From assembly GCA_902774125.1 (NCBI GenBank), contig CACYHD010000016.1, positions 1 through 45,465 of the forward strand: a stretch of DNA of 45,465 nt, written 5' to 3'. Both the position numbers and the translations under genes were made by a program. This DNA is from an uncultured Lachnospiraceae bacterium. Lineage in GTDB: Bacteria > Bacillota > Clostridia > Lachnospirales > Lachnospiraceae. Below the pieces are notes generated by a model. It was given only the letters and a program-made list of their open reading frames with translations. It searched no databases and was not told the DNA's origin. Each line of letters begins with the position of its first letter. The stretch's first letter is position 1. Of the stretch, positions 1-8,355 are shown piece by piece.

Positions 1-102
1 CCAGGTAAGATGAGATTGAAGTATTTCTTTTATGTTTACTATCCGGTACATTTGGTAGTTTTGGTTTTATTAAGAATGTATGTGATAAAACCGTTTTCAT
101 AA
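1..102 (+). CDS. C-terminal end of a TraX-like membrane protein (partial)
   Basis: The window opens inside a reading frame that stays open from base 1 to a TAA at 100-102, giving about 33 residues. The tail is hydrophobic and aromatic and contains a KYFFYVYYPVHL-like stretch followed by a last membrane helix. TraX-family proteins (integral membrane acyltransferase-like proteins, first known from F-pilin acetylation) typically end in a similar F-Y-P-x-H-L segment. The assignment rests only on this tail, so another polytopic acyltransferase is possible. Confidence 0.5.
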   Translation, partial: PGKMRLKYFFYVYYPVHLVVLVLLRMYVIKPFS

Positions 103-147
103 ATTGTTGTATAACATTTTATTAAAAAGAAAAAAGAGGATAAGACT

Positions 148-1779
148 ATGAAAAAAATGAGTATGAAAAAAATGAGTCGAAAGTTTATTAATCTAACAAT
201 GGTGCTTGCACTTATCTTTGGCAGTATGACAATGAATACAAGTGTTAAAGCTAGTGAAGTTCATCCTAATGATTATGAAGTGATTACACCTAATTTGACT
301 TGTGCCCTACATAAATATTTGGATGAAGTATATGTACAAAAATATCCGGAGTTAGCCACACGAGTTTTGTATGGTACTAAAAAAGAGAAGCAAGAAATGT
401 TAACATTAGCCAATATGTTAGTGAAAGGCTGCAAAACGACTCAGGAAAAAGTTGATAACATAGTTAATTGGGTGGAAGATAACATAAGATATGTTTCGCC
501 TTCATGTGCATATGGAACAGATACTTTTTATTTGCGCAAAGGTAATTGTTATAGTCAGTCTAATTTGATTGTGGATCTTCTAAGAAGTATTGGCATTCCT
601 TCAGTTGCTGCTTTGGGATACTATGCTAATATGAAAATGGTTCCCCCATATGGTGATATAGGTAGTCACGTGTGGACATGGATTAATATTGACGGCATTT
701 GGAAATTGTATGATACAGTTTATAAACGATACGGTCTAACAGATATAGATAGTATTAATTCGTATTTTTTCCATGAAATCGTTGATGGTATTTCTCTAGA
801 ATATGATGGTTTTGACCTAACCAAAAACATGCTAGAGATGAACTTTTTGTATAGAGATGGTAAGTTCGTTTCCATCTTAGACAACGAAGAACAGCATACC
901 TGGAATGCTTATCTTTACACTATGAATGACCTTTATATGGGTGGAATAATTAAGCAAGAAGATGATGGAGTTGAATATATAGAGAATCCTGAACGTCGTG
1001 ATCAAATGGAAAATGGCGACTTGTATACTAACGGATGGATAAAAAAGGATGACGTCCGCCTAATATATTGTTATGAAAATGGAATGATTGCTAACAACAC
1101 ATTTGTTAAGTTGGGTGATAAAGAATACTACGCTTATTATGCCAATACATTAGATATTAAAATGCCTGAGAGTAAGTATTTTCTTAAGCAGGGCATCTTG
1201 AATATTATTAAAGGTTATAAGGGGGCAGGTATTAAGATTGCCGGACTGGAATCATATGAGAATAATGAGAAGTATTCTGTTGAATATACAAGTTCAGATG
1301 ACTCAATTATAGGAGTTAGTGCTGGCGGAAGCATTGATTGCAAAAAACCTGGAAAAGTTAAATTCAATGTAACGTTGAAGAATAAAGAAACTGAAGAAAC
1401 AGAAAAAGTGGGTGGATTTGAGCTAGAAGTAGCTAACGAAATGAGAGTCCCTGATTATTCAAGTAAAGTTGATGCTCCGGTAATAGATTCCATTGACGGC
1501 AAGAGAACAAAGATAACATACGCTAAGAGTAAAAAGAAAAGAACCCTTAGCCTAAAGTGGAAGAAAATAGATGGCGCAAGTAAGTATATTGTTAAATGCT
1601 CTAGAGACAAAAAGTTCAAGAAAAAAGTTGTCAAAAAAACAGTAAAGTCATGCAAATGTACAATCAAAAAACTGAAATCAAAGAAGAAGTACTACATAAA
1701 AGTTATTGGCTTTACTAAAATGGGGGCAGGCGCAGTATACAGCAAATGGAGTAAAGTTAAAAAAGTTAAAATAAAATAG
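148..1779 (+). CDS. Secreted transglutaminase-like protein with Lys-rich FN3-like C-terminus
   Basis: The 543-residue protein has an N-terminal signal peptide (basic start, hydrophobic core about 14-29, likely cut near residue 35). Residues about 95-195 form a transglutaminase-like (papain-fold) domain with a visible triad: Cys134 in GNCYSQ, His174 in GSHVW and Asp189 in LYDTVY. The middle carries short repeats reminiscent of cell-wall-binding modules (KQEDDGVEYI, NGWIKKDDVRLIYCYENG), then an Ig-like region about 340-430. The last 90 residues are Lys-rich and FN3-like, with SLKWKKIDGASKY. Such proteins are usually wall-associated and may be proteases, amidases or cross-linkers; the substrate cannot be told. 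An AGAGGA site precedes ATG 148. A second ATG at 163 repeats the MKKMS start and is an alternative. The next gene starts 38 bases downstream, with no terminator between. Confidence 0.8.
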   Translation: MKKMSMKKMSRKFINLTMVLALIFGSMTMNTSVKASEVHPNDYEVITPNLTCALHKYLDEVYVQKYPELATRVLYGTKKEKQEMLTLANMLVKGCKTTQEKVDNIVNWVEDNIRYVSPSCAYGTDTFYLRKGNCYSQSNLIVDLLRSIGIPSVAALGYYANMKMVPPYGDIGSHVWTWINIDGIWKLYDTVYKRYGLTDIDSINSYFFHEIVDGISLEYDGFDLTKNMLEMNFLYRDGKFVSILDNEEQHTWNAYLYTMNDLYMGGIIKQEDDGVEYIENPERRDQMENGDLYTNGWIKKDDVRLIYCYENGMIANNTFVKLGDKEYYAYYANTLDIKMPESKYFLKQGILNIIKGYKGAGIKIAGLESYENNEKYSVEYTSSDDSIIGVSAGGSIDCKKPGKVKFNVTLKNKETEETEKVGGFELEVANEMRVPDYSSKVDAPVIDSIDGKRTKITYAKSKKKRTLSLKWKKIDGASKYIVKCSRDKKFKKKVVKKTVKSCKCTIKKLKSKKKYYIKVIGFTKMGAGAVYSKWSKVKKVKIK

Positions 1780-1817
1780 AAAAATTGAGTAACAAACTAA
1801 ATATGGAGGTGTTAACT

Positions 1818-2270
1818 ATGAAATTACATATGATCAAAAAATGTACTGCAATGATTGTTACATTAGGGTTATTTTTGACTTGTATTAGCGTAACTGATGT
1901 ATTCGCTGCGAAAAAAACTAGACATGAATATTACTTTAGTACATATAGTGAAAATCCTAATGGTGGATGGTATGCTAAAAAAACTAACTTGTCAGTCAAA
2001 ATCAAAAAGAAAAAGATTGTTGTAAAAGGCAATGCATATTTAACACATAAACTTGATTCTGGAACGGACACCAATGTTAAAAAACTTAAGTATAAGAAGA
2101 GAACATATAAGTTAAATAAAAAAACCAAATTTTATTCTTTGCATTGGTCTACTGCAACAAAAATATCTCGCAAACAAGCGTTAAGTTCAATAAAACATAA
2201 AAGTGATTTTCAAGTATATTTCCGTGGGAAGAAAATAATTAAACTATTTGTATTAAATCATGGAGCATAG
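1818..2270 (+). CDS. Small basic secreted protein of unknown function
   Basis: I chose ATG 1818 because a near-perfect GGAGGTG site lies at 1806-1812; the frame can be extended upstream to 1785 but without a ribosome site. The 150-residue product starts with a signal peptide (hydrophobic about 11-27, likely cut after VFAA). The mature part is strongly basic, with runs such as KIKKKKIVV and KKLKYKKRTYKL, and many Tyr and Thr, suggesting a small beta-rich domain. No catalytic motif or known family is recognised. It lies 38 bases after the transglutaminase-like gene and ahead of a strong terminator, so the two are probably cotranscribed. The basic surface would suit binding to anionic wall polymers, which is inference. 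Confidence 0.7.
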   Translation: MKLHMIKKCTAMIVTLGLFLTCISVTDVFAAKKTRHEYYFSTYSENPNGGWYAKKTNLSVKIKKKKIVVKGNAYLTHKLDSGTDTNVKKLKYKKRTYKLNKKTKFYSLHWSTATKISRKQALSSIKHKSDFQVYFRGKKIIKLFVLNHGA

Positions 2271-2281
2271 TGAGGAGTGTT

Positions 2282-2311
2282 AAAAAAGGAGACACGCGTG
2301 TCTCCTTTTTT
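2282..2311. terminator. Perfect palindromic terminator
   Basis: Bases 2282-2296 and 2297-2311 are exact reverse complements: six A, GGAGACACG, then CGTGTCTCC and six T. The hairpin with its T-run follows the small secreted gene and works by symmetry in both directions. Confidence 0.85.
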
Positions 2312-2337
2312 AATTGTGTTGTATAACACTTGTTTTA

Positions 2338-2366
2338 TTGATATATCTTATGTATTCTGTTAAAAT
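2338..2366 (+). promoter_or_regulatory. Promoter of trpS
   Basis: TTGATA at 2338-2343, a 17-base spacer and TAAAAT at 2361-2366 form a near-consensus sigma-A promoter. Transcription would start near 2373, leaving an 89-base leader. In it CTTGGT (2417-2422) pairs with ACCAAG (2430-2435) around a 7-base loop. I see no T-box specifier or terminator/antiterminator in the leader. Confidence 0.7.
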
Positions 2367-2461
2367 AAATAAGATTAGACTAAAATTCGCCTTTAATGGC
2401 CAGTCGAATAGTAATACTTGGTCTAACAAACCAAGAATAATATACAATTTGGGAGGTAGTA

Positions 2462-3466
2462 ATGATACAAGACAAAAAAGTTTTATACTCAGCTATGCAG
2501 AGTACAGGTACACTTACTTTGGGTAATTACCTTGGAGCTCTAAACAACTGGGTAAAACTTGCAGACGAGTACGAAACATTTTATGCGATTGCAGATTTGC
2601 ATTCATTGACTGTAAGACAGAATCCGGCAGAGCTTCGCAAGAGAGCTAAGGATCTTTTTACACTATATATTGCAGCAGGACTTGATCCTGAGAAGAACTG
2701 CATTTATTATCAGTCACACGTTTCTGCCCATGCAGAGCTTGCATGGATTCTCAATTGTTTTACATACATGGGAGAGCTTAACCGTATGACTCAGTTTAAG
2801 GATAAGTCAGCTAAGCATGCGGACAACATTAATGCAGGATTGTTCACATACCCGGCGTTGATGGCAGCAGATATTCTTTTGTATCAGGCAGACGTTGTTC
2901 CAGTTGGTGCTGACCAAAAACAGCATCTTGAGATTACAAGAGATATTGCTCAGAGATTTAACAATATTTATGGCGACGTATTTACTATCCCAGAACCATA
3001 TATCGGTGAGGCAACAGCCAAGATTATGAGTCTTCAGGACCCGGCTAAGAAAATGTCCAAGTCAGACGAGAATCCTAATGCTAGTATTTTGCTTATGGAT
3101 GATCCTGACACAATTATCAGAAAGTTCAAGAGAGCTGTTACAGATTCAGAAACAGAGGTTAGATACTCAGACGAGAAGCCTGGTATCAAGAACCTTATCA
3201 ATATTTATACAACTATTACTGGCAAAACAGTTGAAGAAGTTGAAAGAGAGTTTGACGGCAAGGGCTATGGCGATTTCAAGCTAGCCGTTGGTGAGTCAGT
3301 AGTTGACAAACTCAAGCCTATCCAGGATAGATTTTATGAGATTCAAAAAGACAAGGAATATGTTAACAATCTTATGAAAGAGAACGATGGTAAGGCTGCT
3401 TACTTTGCTAACAAGACTTTGAGAAAAGTTAAGAAAAAAGTTGGTCTTATTGAACCAGCTAGATAA
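2462..3466 (+). CDS. trpS: Tryptophanyl-tRNA synthetase
   Basis: This class Ic aminoacyl-tRNA synthetase charges tRNA-Trp using ATP. The 334-residue length is normal for bacterial TrpRS. The N-terminal TLTLGNYLGAL stretch is the HIGH-like signature, and KMSKS occupies residues 197-201. PVGADQKQHLE and the QSHVSAHAEL region are typical of the family. GGGAGGT at 2451-2457 supports ATG 2462. The gene has its own promoter and a short leader with one small hairpin. The porC start lies only 42 bases beyond the stop with no terminator between, so readthrough into the por genes is likely. Confidence 0.97.
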   Translation: MIQDKKVLYSAMQSTGTLTLGNYLGALNNWVKLADEYETFYAIADLHSLTVRQNPAELRKRAKDLFTLYIAAGLDPEKNCIYYQSHVSAHAELAWILNCFTYMGELNRMTQFKDKSAKHADNINAGLFTYPALMAADILLYQADVVPVGADQKQHLEITRDIAQRFNNIYGDVFTIPEPYIGEATAKIMSLQDPAKKMSKSDENPNASILLMDDPDTIIRKFKRAVTDSETEVRYSDEKPGIKNLINIYTTITGKTVEEVEREFDGKGYGDFKLAVGESVVDKLKPIQDRFYEIQKDKEYVNNLMKENDGKAAYFANKTLRKVKKKVGLIEPAR

Positions 3467-3508
3467 ATTGTTTTTATACACAAAAATGTTCAAAAGAGGA
3501 GAAAAGAA

Positions 3509-4072
3509 ATGTTAGAAATCAGATGGCATGGACGTGGAGGCCAGGGTGCTAAGACGGCAGCGCTTCTTCTTGCAGAAGTTGCCTTCAAAACAGGCAAGTG
3601 CGCACAAGGTTTTCCAGAGTATGGTCCAGAGAGAATGGGTGCACCTATAACAGCATATGACAGAATCAGTGACAAGACTATTAGAGTTCATTCTAATATA
3701 TATACTCCTGAGTTTGTCGTAGTAGTAGACGAGACATTACTTGAGTGTGTTGATGTAACAAAGGGCTTACAGAAAGATGGAGCTATTCTTGTTAACACAG
3801 CAAGATCCAAAGAAGAAATAAAACCACTACTTAACGGATACGAAGGACGTATCTACACAGTAGATGCTAGAAAAATTGCAATGGAGGCTCTAGGCAAAAA
3901 CTTCCCTAACACTCCAATGCTTGCAGCCATTGTAAAAGTTACTGGTGTTATTGATGACAAAACATTCCTAAACGAAATGCAAGGTTCTTTTGAACACAAG
4001 TTTGCTAAGAAGCCGGAAGTGGTAGAAGGTAATATGCTTGCATTGAAGATGGCTCTTGAGGAGGTGCAGTAA
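3509..4072 (+). CDS. porC: Pyruvate:ferredoxin oxidoreductase, gamma subunit
   Basis: The gamma subunit of four-subunit pyruvate:ferredoxin oxidoreductase helps in oxidative decarboxylation of pyruvate to acetyl-CoA with reduction of ferredoxin, in the cytoplasm. The 187 residues show family landmarks: the N-terminal RWHGRGGQGAKTAA glycine-rich stretch, PEYGPERMGAP at about 37-47 and VVVDETLL. GAGGAG at 3496-3501 places the start at ATG 3509. The stop overlaps the porD start by one base (TAATG). Gene order gamma-delta-alpha-beta matches POR loci. A related 2-oxoacid enzyme (VOR/KOR) cannot be wholly excluded from this subunit alone. Confidence 0.93.
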   Translation: MLEIRWHGRGGQGAKTAALLLAEVAFKTGKCAQGFPEYGPERMGAPITAYDRISDKTIRVHSNIYTPEFVVVVDETLLECVDVTKGLQKDGAILVNTARSKEEIKPLLNGYEGRIYTVDARKIAMEALGKNFPNTPMLAAIVKVTGVIDDKTFLNEMQGSFEHKFAKKPEVVEGNMLALKMALEEVQ

Positions 4073-4374
4073 TGGCAAAAACAGATATAACAAAGTTGAT
4101 GCAGGATGTTGCATGGCAGGACGTTTCTAGAGGAAACACGGTTGTTGCACCTGGTTCAACAAGAGAGTTCAATACAGGTGACTGGACTAACGTAGCGCCA
4201 GTTATCGATGAAGAAAAATGCAAACAGTGCTTGCTATGCGTGCCAGTTTGTCCTGACAGCTGTATAGCAGTAAAAGATAACAAGAGACAGCCAATTGATA
4301 TTGATCATTGCAAGGGCTGTGGAATATGTGTTAAGGCTTGTCCTTTTGACGCAATTAAGATGGAGGTGAAATAG
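4072..4374 (+). CDS. porD: Pyruvate:ferredoxin oxidoreductase, delta (ferredoxin-like) subunit
   Basis: This 100-residue subunit carries the two 4Fe-4S clusters that pass electrons from the catalytic core to ferredoxin. Two CxxCxxCxxxCP motifs are visible, CKQCLLCVPVCP and CKGCGICVKACP, in the C-terminal half. The N-terminal 45 residues contain the NTGDWTNVAPVID segment common in PorD and VorD. It overlaps porC by one base and ends one base before porA, indicating translational coupling. Confidence 0.95.
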   Translation: MAKTDITKLMQDVAWQDVSRGNTVVAPGSTREFNTGDWTNVAPVIDEEKCKQCLLCVPVCPDSCIAVKDNKRQPIDIDHCKGCGICVKACPFDAIKMEVK

Positions 4375-4375
4375 T

Positions 4376-5569
4376 ATGGCAAAAAGAGTATTGTTGTCTG
4401 GTAATGAAGCAGTTGCTACAGCACTTCGCCAGATTAACCCAGATGTTTTTCCTGCTTTTCCTATTACACCTTCAACAGAAGTGCCACAGTATTTTTCTAA
4501 CTACGTGGCTAACGGATTGGTAGATACAGAGTTTATTACAGTAGAATCTGAGCACAGTTCTATGAGTGCGGCTATGGGTGCTTCAGCAGCAGGTGCAAGA
4601 GCGCTTACAGCAACATCATCAGCTGGTCTTGCATTTATGTGGGAGGTACTAGGAGTTGCAGCTTCTTCAAGACTACCAGTTGGTCTTGCAGCAGTATGTC
4701 GTGCACTTACAGGTCCTCTTAATATTAACTGTGACCATTCAGATACAATGGGTGCTAGAGATTCAGGCTGGATTCAGCTTTATGCTGAAAACAATCAGGA
4801 AGCTTATGACAATATGGTTATGGCTTTCAATATTGCAGAAAACAAAGATGTTATGCTTCCAATTATGATTTGCCAGGATGGTTTTATTACAAGTCATGCT
4901 GTAAATGATATGGAGCTACTTGATGACAAGGTTGTTAAGGATTTCGTTGGCGAGAGAGAAGCATCAGAGTACTTGCTCAACCCAGATGAGAAGTTTGCGG
5001 TTGGACCATATGCAGTATCAGATTACTATATGGAATCACGCAAGGCTCAGGCTCATGCGATGGAAAACGCTAAGCAGGTTATTCTAGATGTGGCTGCTGA
5101 CTTTGAAAAGATTTCAGGTCGTAAGTATGGCTTGATTGAAGAATACAAGATGGACGATGCAGAATACGCAATCGTTATTATCGGATCAGCTGCAGGTACA
5201 GCTAAGGACGCAATTGACAAGATGAGAGAAGCTGGTCAGAAAGTCGGCCTTGTTAAGATTAGATCATTCAGACCATTCCCAGCAGAACAGATTGCTAATG
5301 CTCTTAAGGGTTGCAAAGCTGTTGCTGTTATGGATAGAAGTGAGGCATTCTCAACTAACGGTGGTCCTGTTGGCGCTGAGACTATGCAGGCTATGTATCA
5401 GTATGGATGCGATGCACTAGCAATTAATATTATGTATGGTATCGGTGGTAGAGATGTAAGAGTGGAAGATATCGAAGATGTTTACACAACTCTTATGGAT
5501 ATTGCCAAGACAGGTGATAGAGGCGAACTATATCGCTATATGGGATTACGTGACAAGGAGGATAAGTAA
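4376..5569 (+). CDS. porA: Pyruvate:ferredoxin oxidoreductase, alpha subunit
   Basis: The alpha subunit (397 residues) forms the catalytic heterodimer with the TPP-binding beta subunit. Recognisable are the PAFPITPSTEVPQ stretch near residue 23, the ESEHSSMSAAMGASAAGAR segment, and NCDHSDTMGARDSGWIQ near residues 118-134. The C-terminal transketolase-like domain carries VKIRSFRPFPAEQI and NGGPVGAE. Length and motifs fit PorA better than three-subunit KOR alpha chains. Its stop overlaps the porB start by one base. Confidence 0.95.
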   Translation: MAKRVLLSGNEAVATALRQINPDVFPAFPITPSTEVPQYFSNYVANGLVDTEFITVESEHSSMSAAMGASAAGARALTATSSAGLAFMWEVLGVAASSRLPVGLAAVCRALTGPLNINCDHSDTMGARDSGWIQLYAENNQEAYDNMVMAFNIAENKDVMLPIMICQDGFITSHAVNDMELLDDKVVKDFVGEREASEYLLNPDEKFAVGPYAVSDYYMESRKAQAHAMENAKQVILDVAADFEKISGRKYGLIEEYKMDDAEYAIVIIGSAAGTAKDAIDKMREAGQKVGLVKIRSFRPFPAEQIANALKGCKAVAVMDRSEAFSTNGGPVGAETMQAMYQYGCDALAINIMYGIGGRDVRVEDIEDVYTTLMDIAKTGDRGELYRYMGLRDKEDK

Positions 5570-6504
5570 TGGGTTACAATTTTAGAGAAACAATGAATAG
5601 ACCTGAACGCTTTGCTCCAGGTCATAGAATGTGCGCAGGTTGTGGCGCAACAATTACAGCAAGAAATATTCTTAGAGGTCTTAAGCCAGAAGACAAAGCA
5701 GTTATTGGATGTGCAACTGGATGCCTTAACGTTTCATCATTCCAGTATCCATATGTTGCTTGGGAAGATAGTTATATTCACAGTGCATTCGAAAATGCCA
5801 GCTCAACAATGAGTGGTGTTGTAGGTGCTTATGAGGCTATGAAGCGCAAAGGCAAGCTCAAAGACGATTACAAATTTATTGTTTTTGGCGGCGACGGTGG
5901 TACATACGATATCGGTATCCAGTCATTGTCAGGCGCTATGGAGAGAGGTACTAACTACACATATGTATGTTATGACAACGGTGCATACATGAACACAGGT
6001 ACACAGAGATCATCAGCTACACCTATGTATGCTGATACAACAACTACACCTGTAGGTAGCCAGTCTAATGGTAAGCCTCAGTACAGAAAAGATTTGTCAG
6101 ATATTTTGGTTGCACATAACATTCCATATGTTGCTCAGACAACATTCTTCAACGGAATGAAAGACTTGCACCAGAAATCAGAGAGAGCTATATATACAGA
6201 TGGTCCATCATTTCTTAATGTAATGTCACCATGTCCAACTGGTTGGAAATACCAGACAGATGACATTATGGAGATTTGCAGACTAGCTGTAGAAACTAAT
6301 TACTGGCCATTGTTCGAAGTTATCGATGGCAAGTGGATTGTTAACTACGAGCCAAAGAACAGACTTCCAATCGAGGATTTCTTACGTACTCAGGGTAGAT
6401 TCAAGCATCTATTCAAGCCTGGCAACGAGCATTTGCTAGAAGAGTACCAGAAGGAAGTTGATAGAAGATGGGAAGATCTAATGTTTAAGGCTAGCAGAGG
6501 TTAA
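5569..6504 (+). CDS. porB: Pyruvate:ferredoxin oxidoreductase, beta subunit
   Basis: The beta subunit (311 residues) binds thiamine diphosphate and a 4Fe-4S cluster. Cluster ligands are suggested by MCAGCGA near residue 22, GCATGC at about 48-53 and a later SPCPTGW. The TPP site is seen as GGDGGTYDIG followed by DNGAYMNTG. This is the last POR gene; the small membrane-protein gene begins four bases after its stop, so both are on one transcript. Confidence 0.95.
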   Translation: MGYNFRETMNRPERFAPGHRMCAGCGATITARNILRGLKPEDKAVIGCATGCLNVSSFQYPYVAWEDSYIHSAFENASSTMSGVVGAYEAMKRKGKLKDDYKFIVFGGDGGTYDIGIQSLSGAMERGTNYTYVCYDNGAYMNTGTQRSSATPMYADTTTTPVGSQSNGKPQYRKDLSDILVAHNIPYVAQTTFFNGMKDLHQKSERAIYTDGPSFLNVMSPCPTGWKYQTDDIMEICRLAVETNYWPLFEVIDGKWIVNYEPKNRLPIEDFLRTQGRFKHLFKPGNEHLLEEYQKEVDRRWEDLMFKASRG

Positions 6505-6507
6505 AAC

Positions 6508-6927
6508 ATGGAATTCGTTTACGAGGGTACAATTGAGCGCTTAGACAGAGCCGCTGCTCGAAAAGCAGAAAAAGAAGGCTTGGTATGGTCCAAGCAGGAG
6601 GATAAGCGATCACTTGGATTTGATATGGCTAAGAGTGAATCCCGTCCGTTTTATCCTGTGGATTTCACAGGCGAGGTGGAAGAAAACGATGGCAGTGTAA
6701 AGCTTGAAGGCAAGACATCAGCGGGTTATCTACTTGTTGTTTTGCTGGCAATGGCTTATGTACTTGTAATTGTCAGAGGATATTTTTGGCTAATGCAGGA
6801 GAACAAATATTTCTTTTATGCATTGGCAGCACTTGCATTATGTGTAATAGTTACAGTTGTTTTGTTTGTAAAAATCAAAAAGTCCCGAAAGCGAATTAAT
6901 CAATTTCTAACGGAACTTACAATATAA
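6508..6927 (+). CDS. Small membrane protein of unknown function at the end of the por operon
   Basis: This 139-residue protein is not recognised. A charged cytoplasmic N-terminal part of about 70 residues precedes two hydrophobic helices, near 72-94 and 102-124, and a short basic tail (KIKKSRKRINQF). Its ATG lies three bases after the porB stop and there is no separate promoter, so it is translated with the POR subunits and ends at their terminator. The context suggests a role tied to POR or membrane redox chemistry, but the protein itself has no Cys-rich motif and nothing shows this directly. Confidence 0.7.
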   Translation: MEFVYEGTIERLDRAAARKAEKEGLVWSKQEDKRSLGFDMAKSESRPFYPVDFTGEVEENDGSVKLEGKTSAGYLLVVLLAMAYVLVIVRGYFWLMQENKYFFYALAALALCVIVTVVLFVKIKKSRKRINQFLTELTI

Positions 6928-6936
6928 TTATTCAAT

Positions 6937-6965
6937 AAAAAAGGCGGATAATGTCCGCCTTTTTT
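6937..6965. terminator. Bidirectional terminator between the por operon and the aminopeptidase
   Basis: AAAAAAGGCGGA (6937-6948), a TAATG loop and TCCGCCTTTTTT (6954-6965) form a perfect 12-base-pair stem with A and T flanks. It lies between convergent genes and can serve both. Confidence 0.9.
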
Positions 6966-6976
6966 AATGCTTGTTT

Positions 6977-8092
6977 TTATTTGAGATTTTCTGGGTTGAG
7001 ACATTCTAGCTCAGGAATAACGAATCTGCCGTCCTTTCTTATTAGAACATCGTCAAAGTAAATCTCGCCGCCGCCGTATTCTTCTGTCTGAATCCAAACC
7101 AAATCCCAGTGAATAGCTGACTTGTTGCCGTTAGGTGCTTCGTCGTAGCAGTTTCCAGGAGTGAAGTGGATGCTGCCGCTTATTTTTTCGTCAAAAAGAA
7201 TATCTTTCATTGGTTTTGTCACATATGGGTTAACACCGATTGCGAACTCCCCAACATAGCGAGCGCCTTCGTCAGTGTCAAAAATCTTGTTGATTCTCTC
7301 AGTGTCGTTAGCTGTTGCCTCTATGATTTTGCCATCCTTAAATGTAAGTTTGATGTTTTCATAAGTGAAGCCTTGCATAACACTTGGAGTGTTGTAGCTA
7401 ATTGTTCCGTTGATAGAATCTCTGACAGGAGCTGTATAAACTTCTCCGTCAGGAATGTTCATATTACCGGCACATGGAATAGCAGGGATGTCCTTGATTG
7501 AAAAACTGATATCTGTTCCAGGACCTACCATTCTAACTTTGTCAGTCTTGTTCATAAGATCGACTAGTGACTCCATAGCTTTGCCCATCTTGCTGTAATC
7601 CATAGTACAAACATCGAAGTAGAAGTCCTCGAATGCTTCAAGACTCATATTGGAAAGCTGAGCCATAGAGTAGTTAGGGTATCTTAGAACAACCCACTTT
7701 GTTTTTGGAACACGAATGTCATGGTGGACCTTAGACTGATAAATAGTCTCATATAGATGCATCTTTTCCTTAGGTACATCAGAAAGTTCGGCAATGTTAT
7801 CTGAACCTCTAACGCCGATGTAGCAATCCATCTTGGACATTTCGGCTGCACCTAACTCAGTCATAAGGTTGATTTGGTCTTCGTCGCAGCCTAGCAAAAC
7901 TTCTCTTTGAATAGAAGTGTCTGTGTAGTGGACGAAAGGCTTAGCCCCCACTTTATATGTTTCTTTGATCAAAGCCTGAGCAAGCTTCTTAGTAGATTCG
8001 CCAATGTAGTGAATATATACGTTTTCACCTGCTTGAGCTCTAACTGAATGGTTAATCAAGTTGTATGCTAATTTTTGAATTCTATTATCCAT
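6977..8092 (-). CDS. M29 family aminopeptidase (AmpS/PepS-like)
   Basis: M29 enzymes are cytoplasmic cobalt/zinc/magnesium aminopeptidases that remove N-terminal residues from peptides. The 371-residue length is slightly below the usual 400-410. Likely metal ligands can be seen: Glu in IPDGEVYTAP, Glu in YVGEFAIGVNP, His in GSIHFTPG, and His and Asp in SAIHWDLVW. GEVYTAP and the GGGEIYFDD tail are family hallmarks. AAGGAGG at 8099-8105 (minus strand) sits just before ATG 8092. The gene stands alone between a bidirectional terminator and a probable divergent promoter region. Confidence 0.93.
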   Translation of the reverse strand: MDNRIQKLAYNLINHSVRAQAGENVYIHYIGESTKKLAQALIKETYKVGAKPFVHYTDTSIQREVLLGCDEDQINLMTELGAAEMSKMDCYIGVRGSDNIAELSDVPKEKMHLYETIYQSKVHHDIRVPKTKWVVLRYPNYSMAQLSNMSLEAFEDFYFDVCTMDYSKMGKAMESLVDLMNKTDKVRMVGPGTDISFSIKDIPAIPCAGNMNIPDGEVYTAPVRDSINGTISYNTPSVMQGFTYENIKLTFKDGKIIEATANDTERINKIFDTDEGARYVGEFAIGVNPYVTKPMKDILFDEKISGSIHFTPGNCYDEAPNGNKSAIHWDLVWIQTEEYGGGEIYFDDVLIRKDGRFVIPELECLNPENLK

Positions 8093-8118
8093 ATTAAACC
8101 TCCTTAAATACTACTACT

Positions 8119-8147
8119 AGTTTATTCCTGCAATATATTTTTGTAAA
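8119..8147 (-). promoter_or_regulatory. Probable aminopeptidase promoter
   Basis: Read on the minus strand, TTTACA (8147-8142), 17 bases and TAAACT (8124-8119) form a moderate sigma-A promoter about 27 bases before the aminopeptidase ATG. The spacing is ideal; the -10 matches four of six positions. Confidence 0.4.
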
Positions 8148-8300
8148 CACATTTTTTGAAGAAATAATTAAGCTTATGCTGCGGTCCAAAATATTTTTGG
8201 TTATGGTGGTCAAAAAGAGTAGGAGGTGTTCAAAATTTAGCATCAGATAAAGTGCACTTACTAAAATTCCGCATCCCATTTTTATTAGACATATGTAGTA

Positions 8301-8306
8301 TAATAG
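8301..8306 (+). promoter_or_regulatory. Perfect -10 hexamer ahead of the second transglutaminase-like gene
   Basis: TATAAT at 8301-8306 lies 50 bases before ATG 8356. No convincing -35 is seen at the right distance, so activation by a regulator is possible. The remaining bases between this and the aminopeptidase promoter hold nothing I can name. Confidence 0.4.
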
Positions 8307-8355
8307 AATTAGCGATGAGAACGGATTTATTGCAATTTAAATAGAGGTGATAGTT

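Noticed and set aside
2367-2461. T-box riboswitch in the trpS leader
   Set aside because: The leader is only about 89 bases, with one 6-base-pair hairpin. No T-box consensus, specifier loop or terminator is visible.
8201-8245. Strong orphan ribosome site AGGAGGTG near 8221
   Set aside because: The following bases give no start codon with an open frame; the next codons soon stop. It may be a decayed gene, but nothing supports one.
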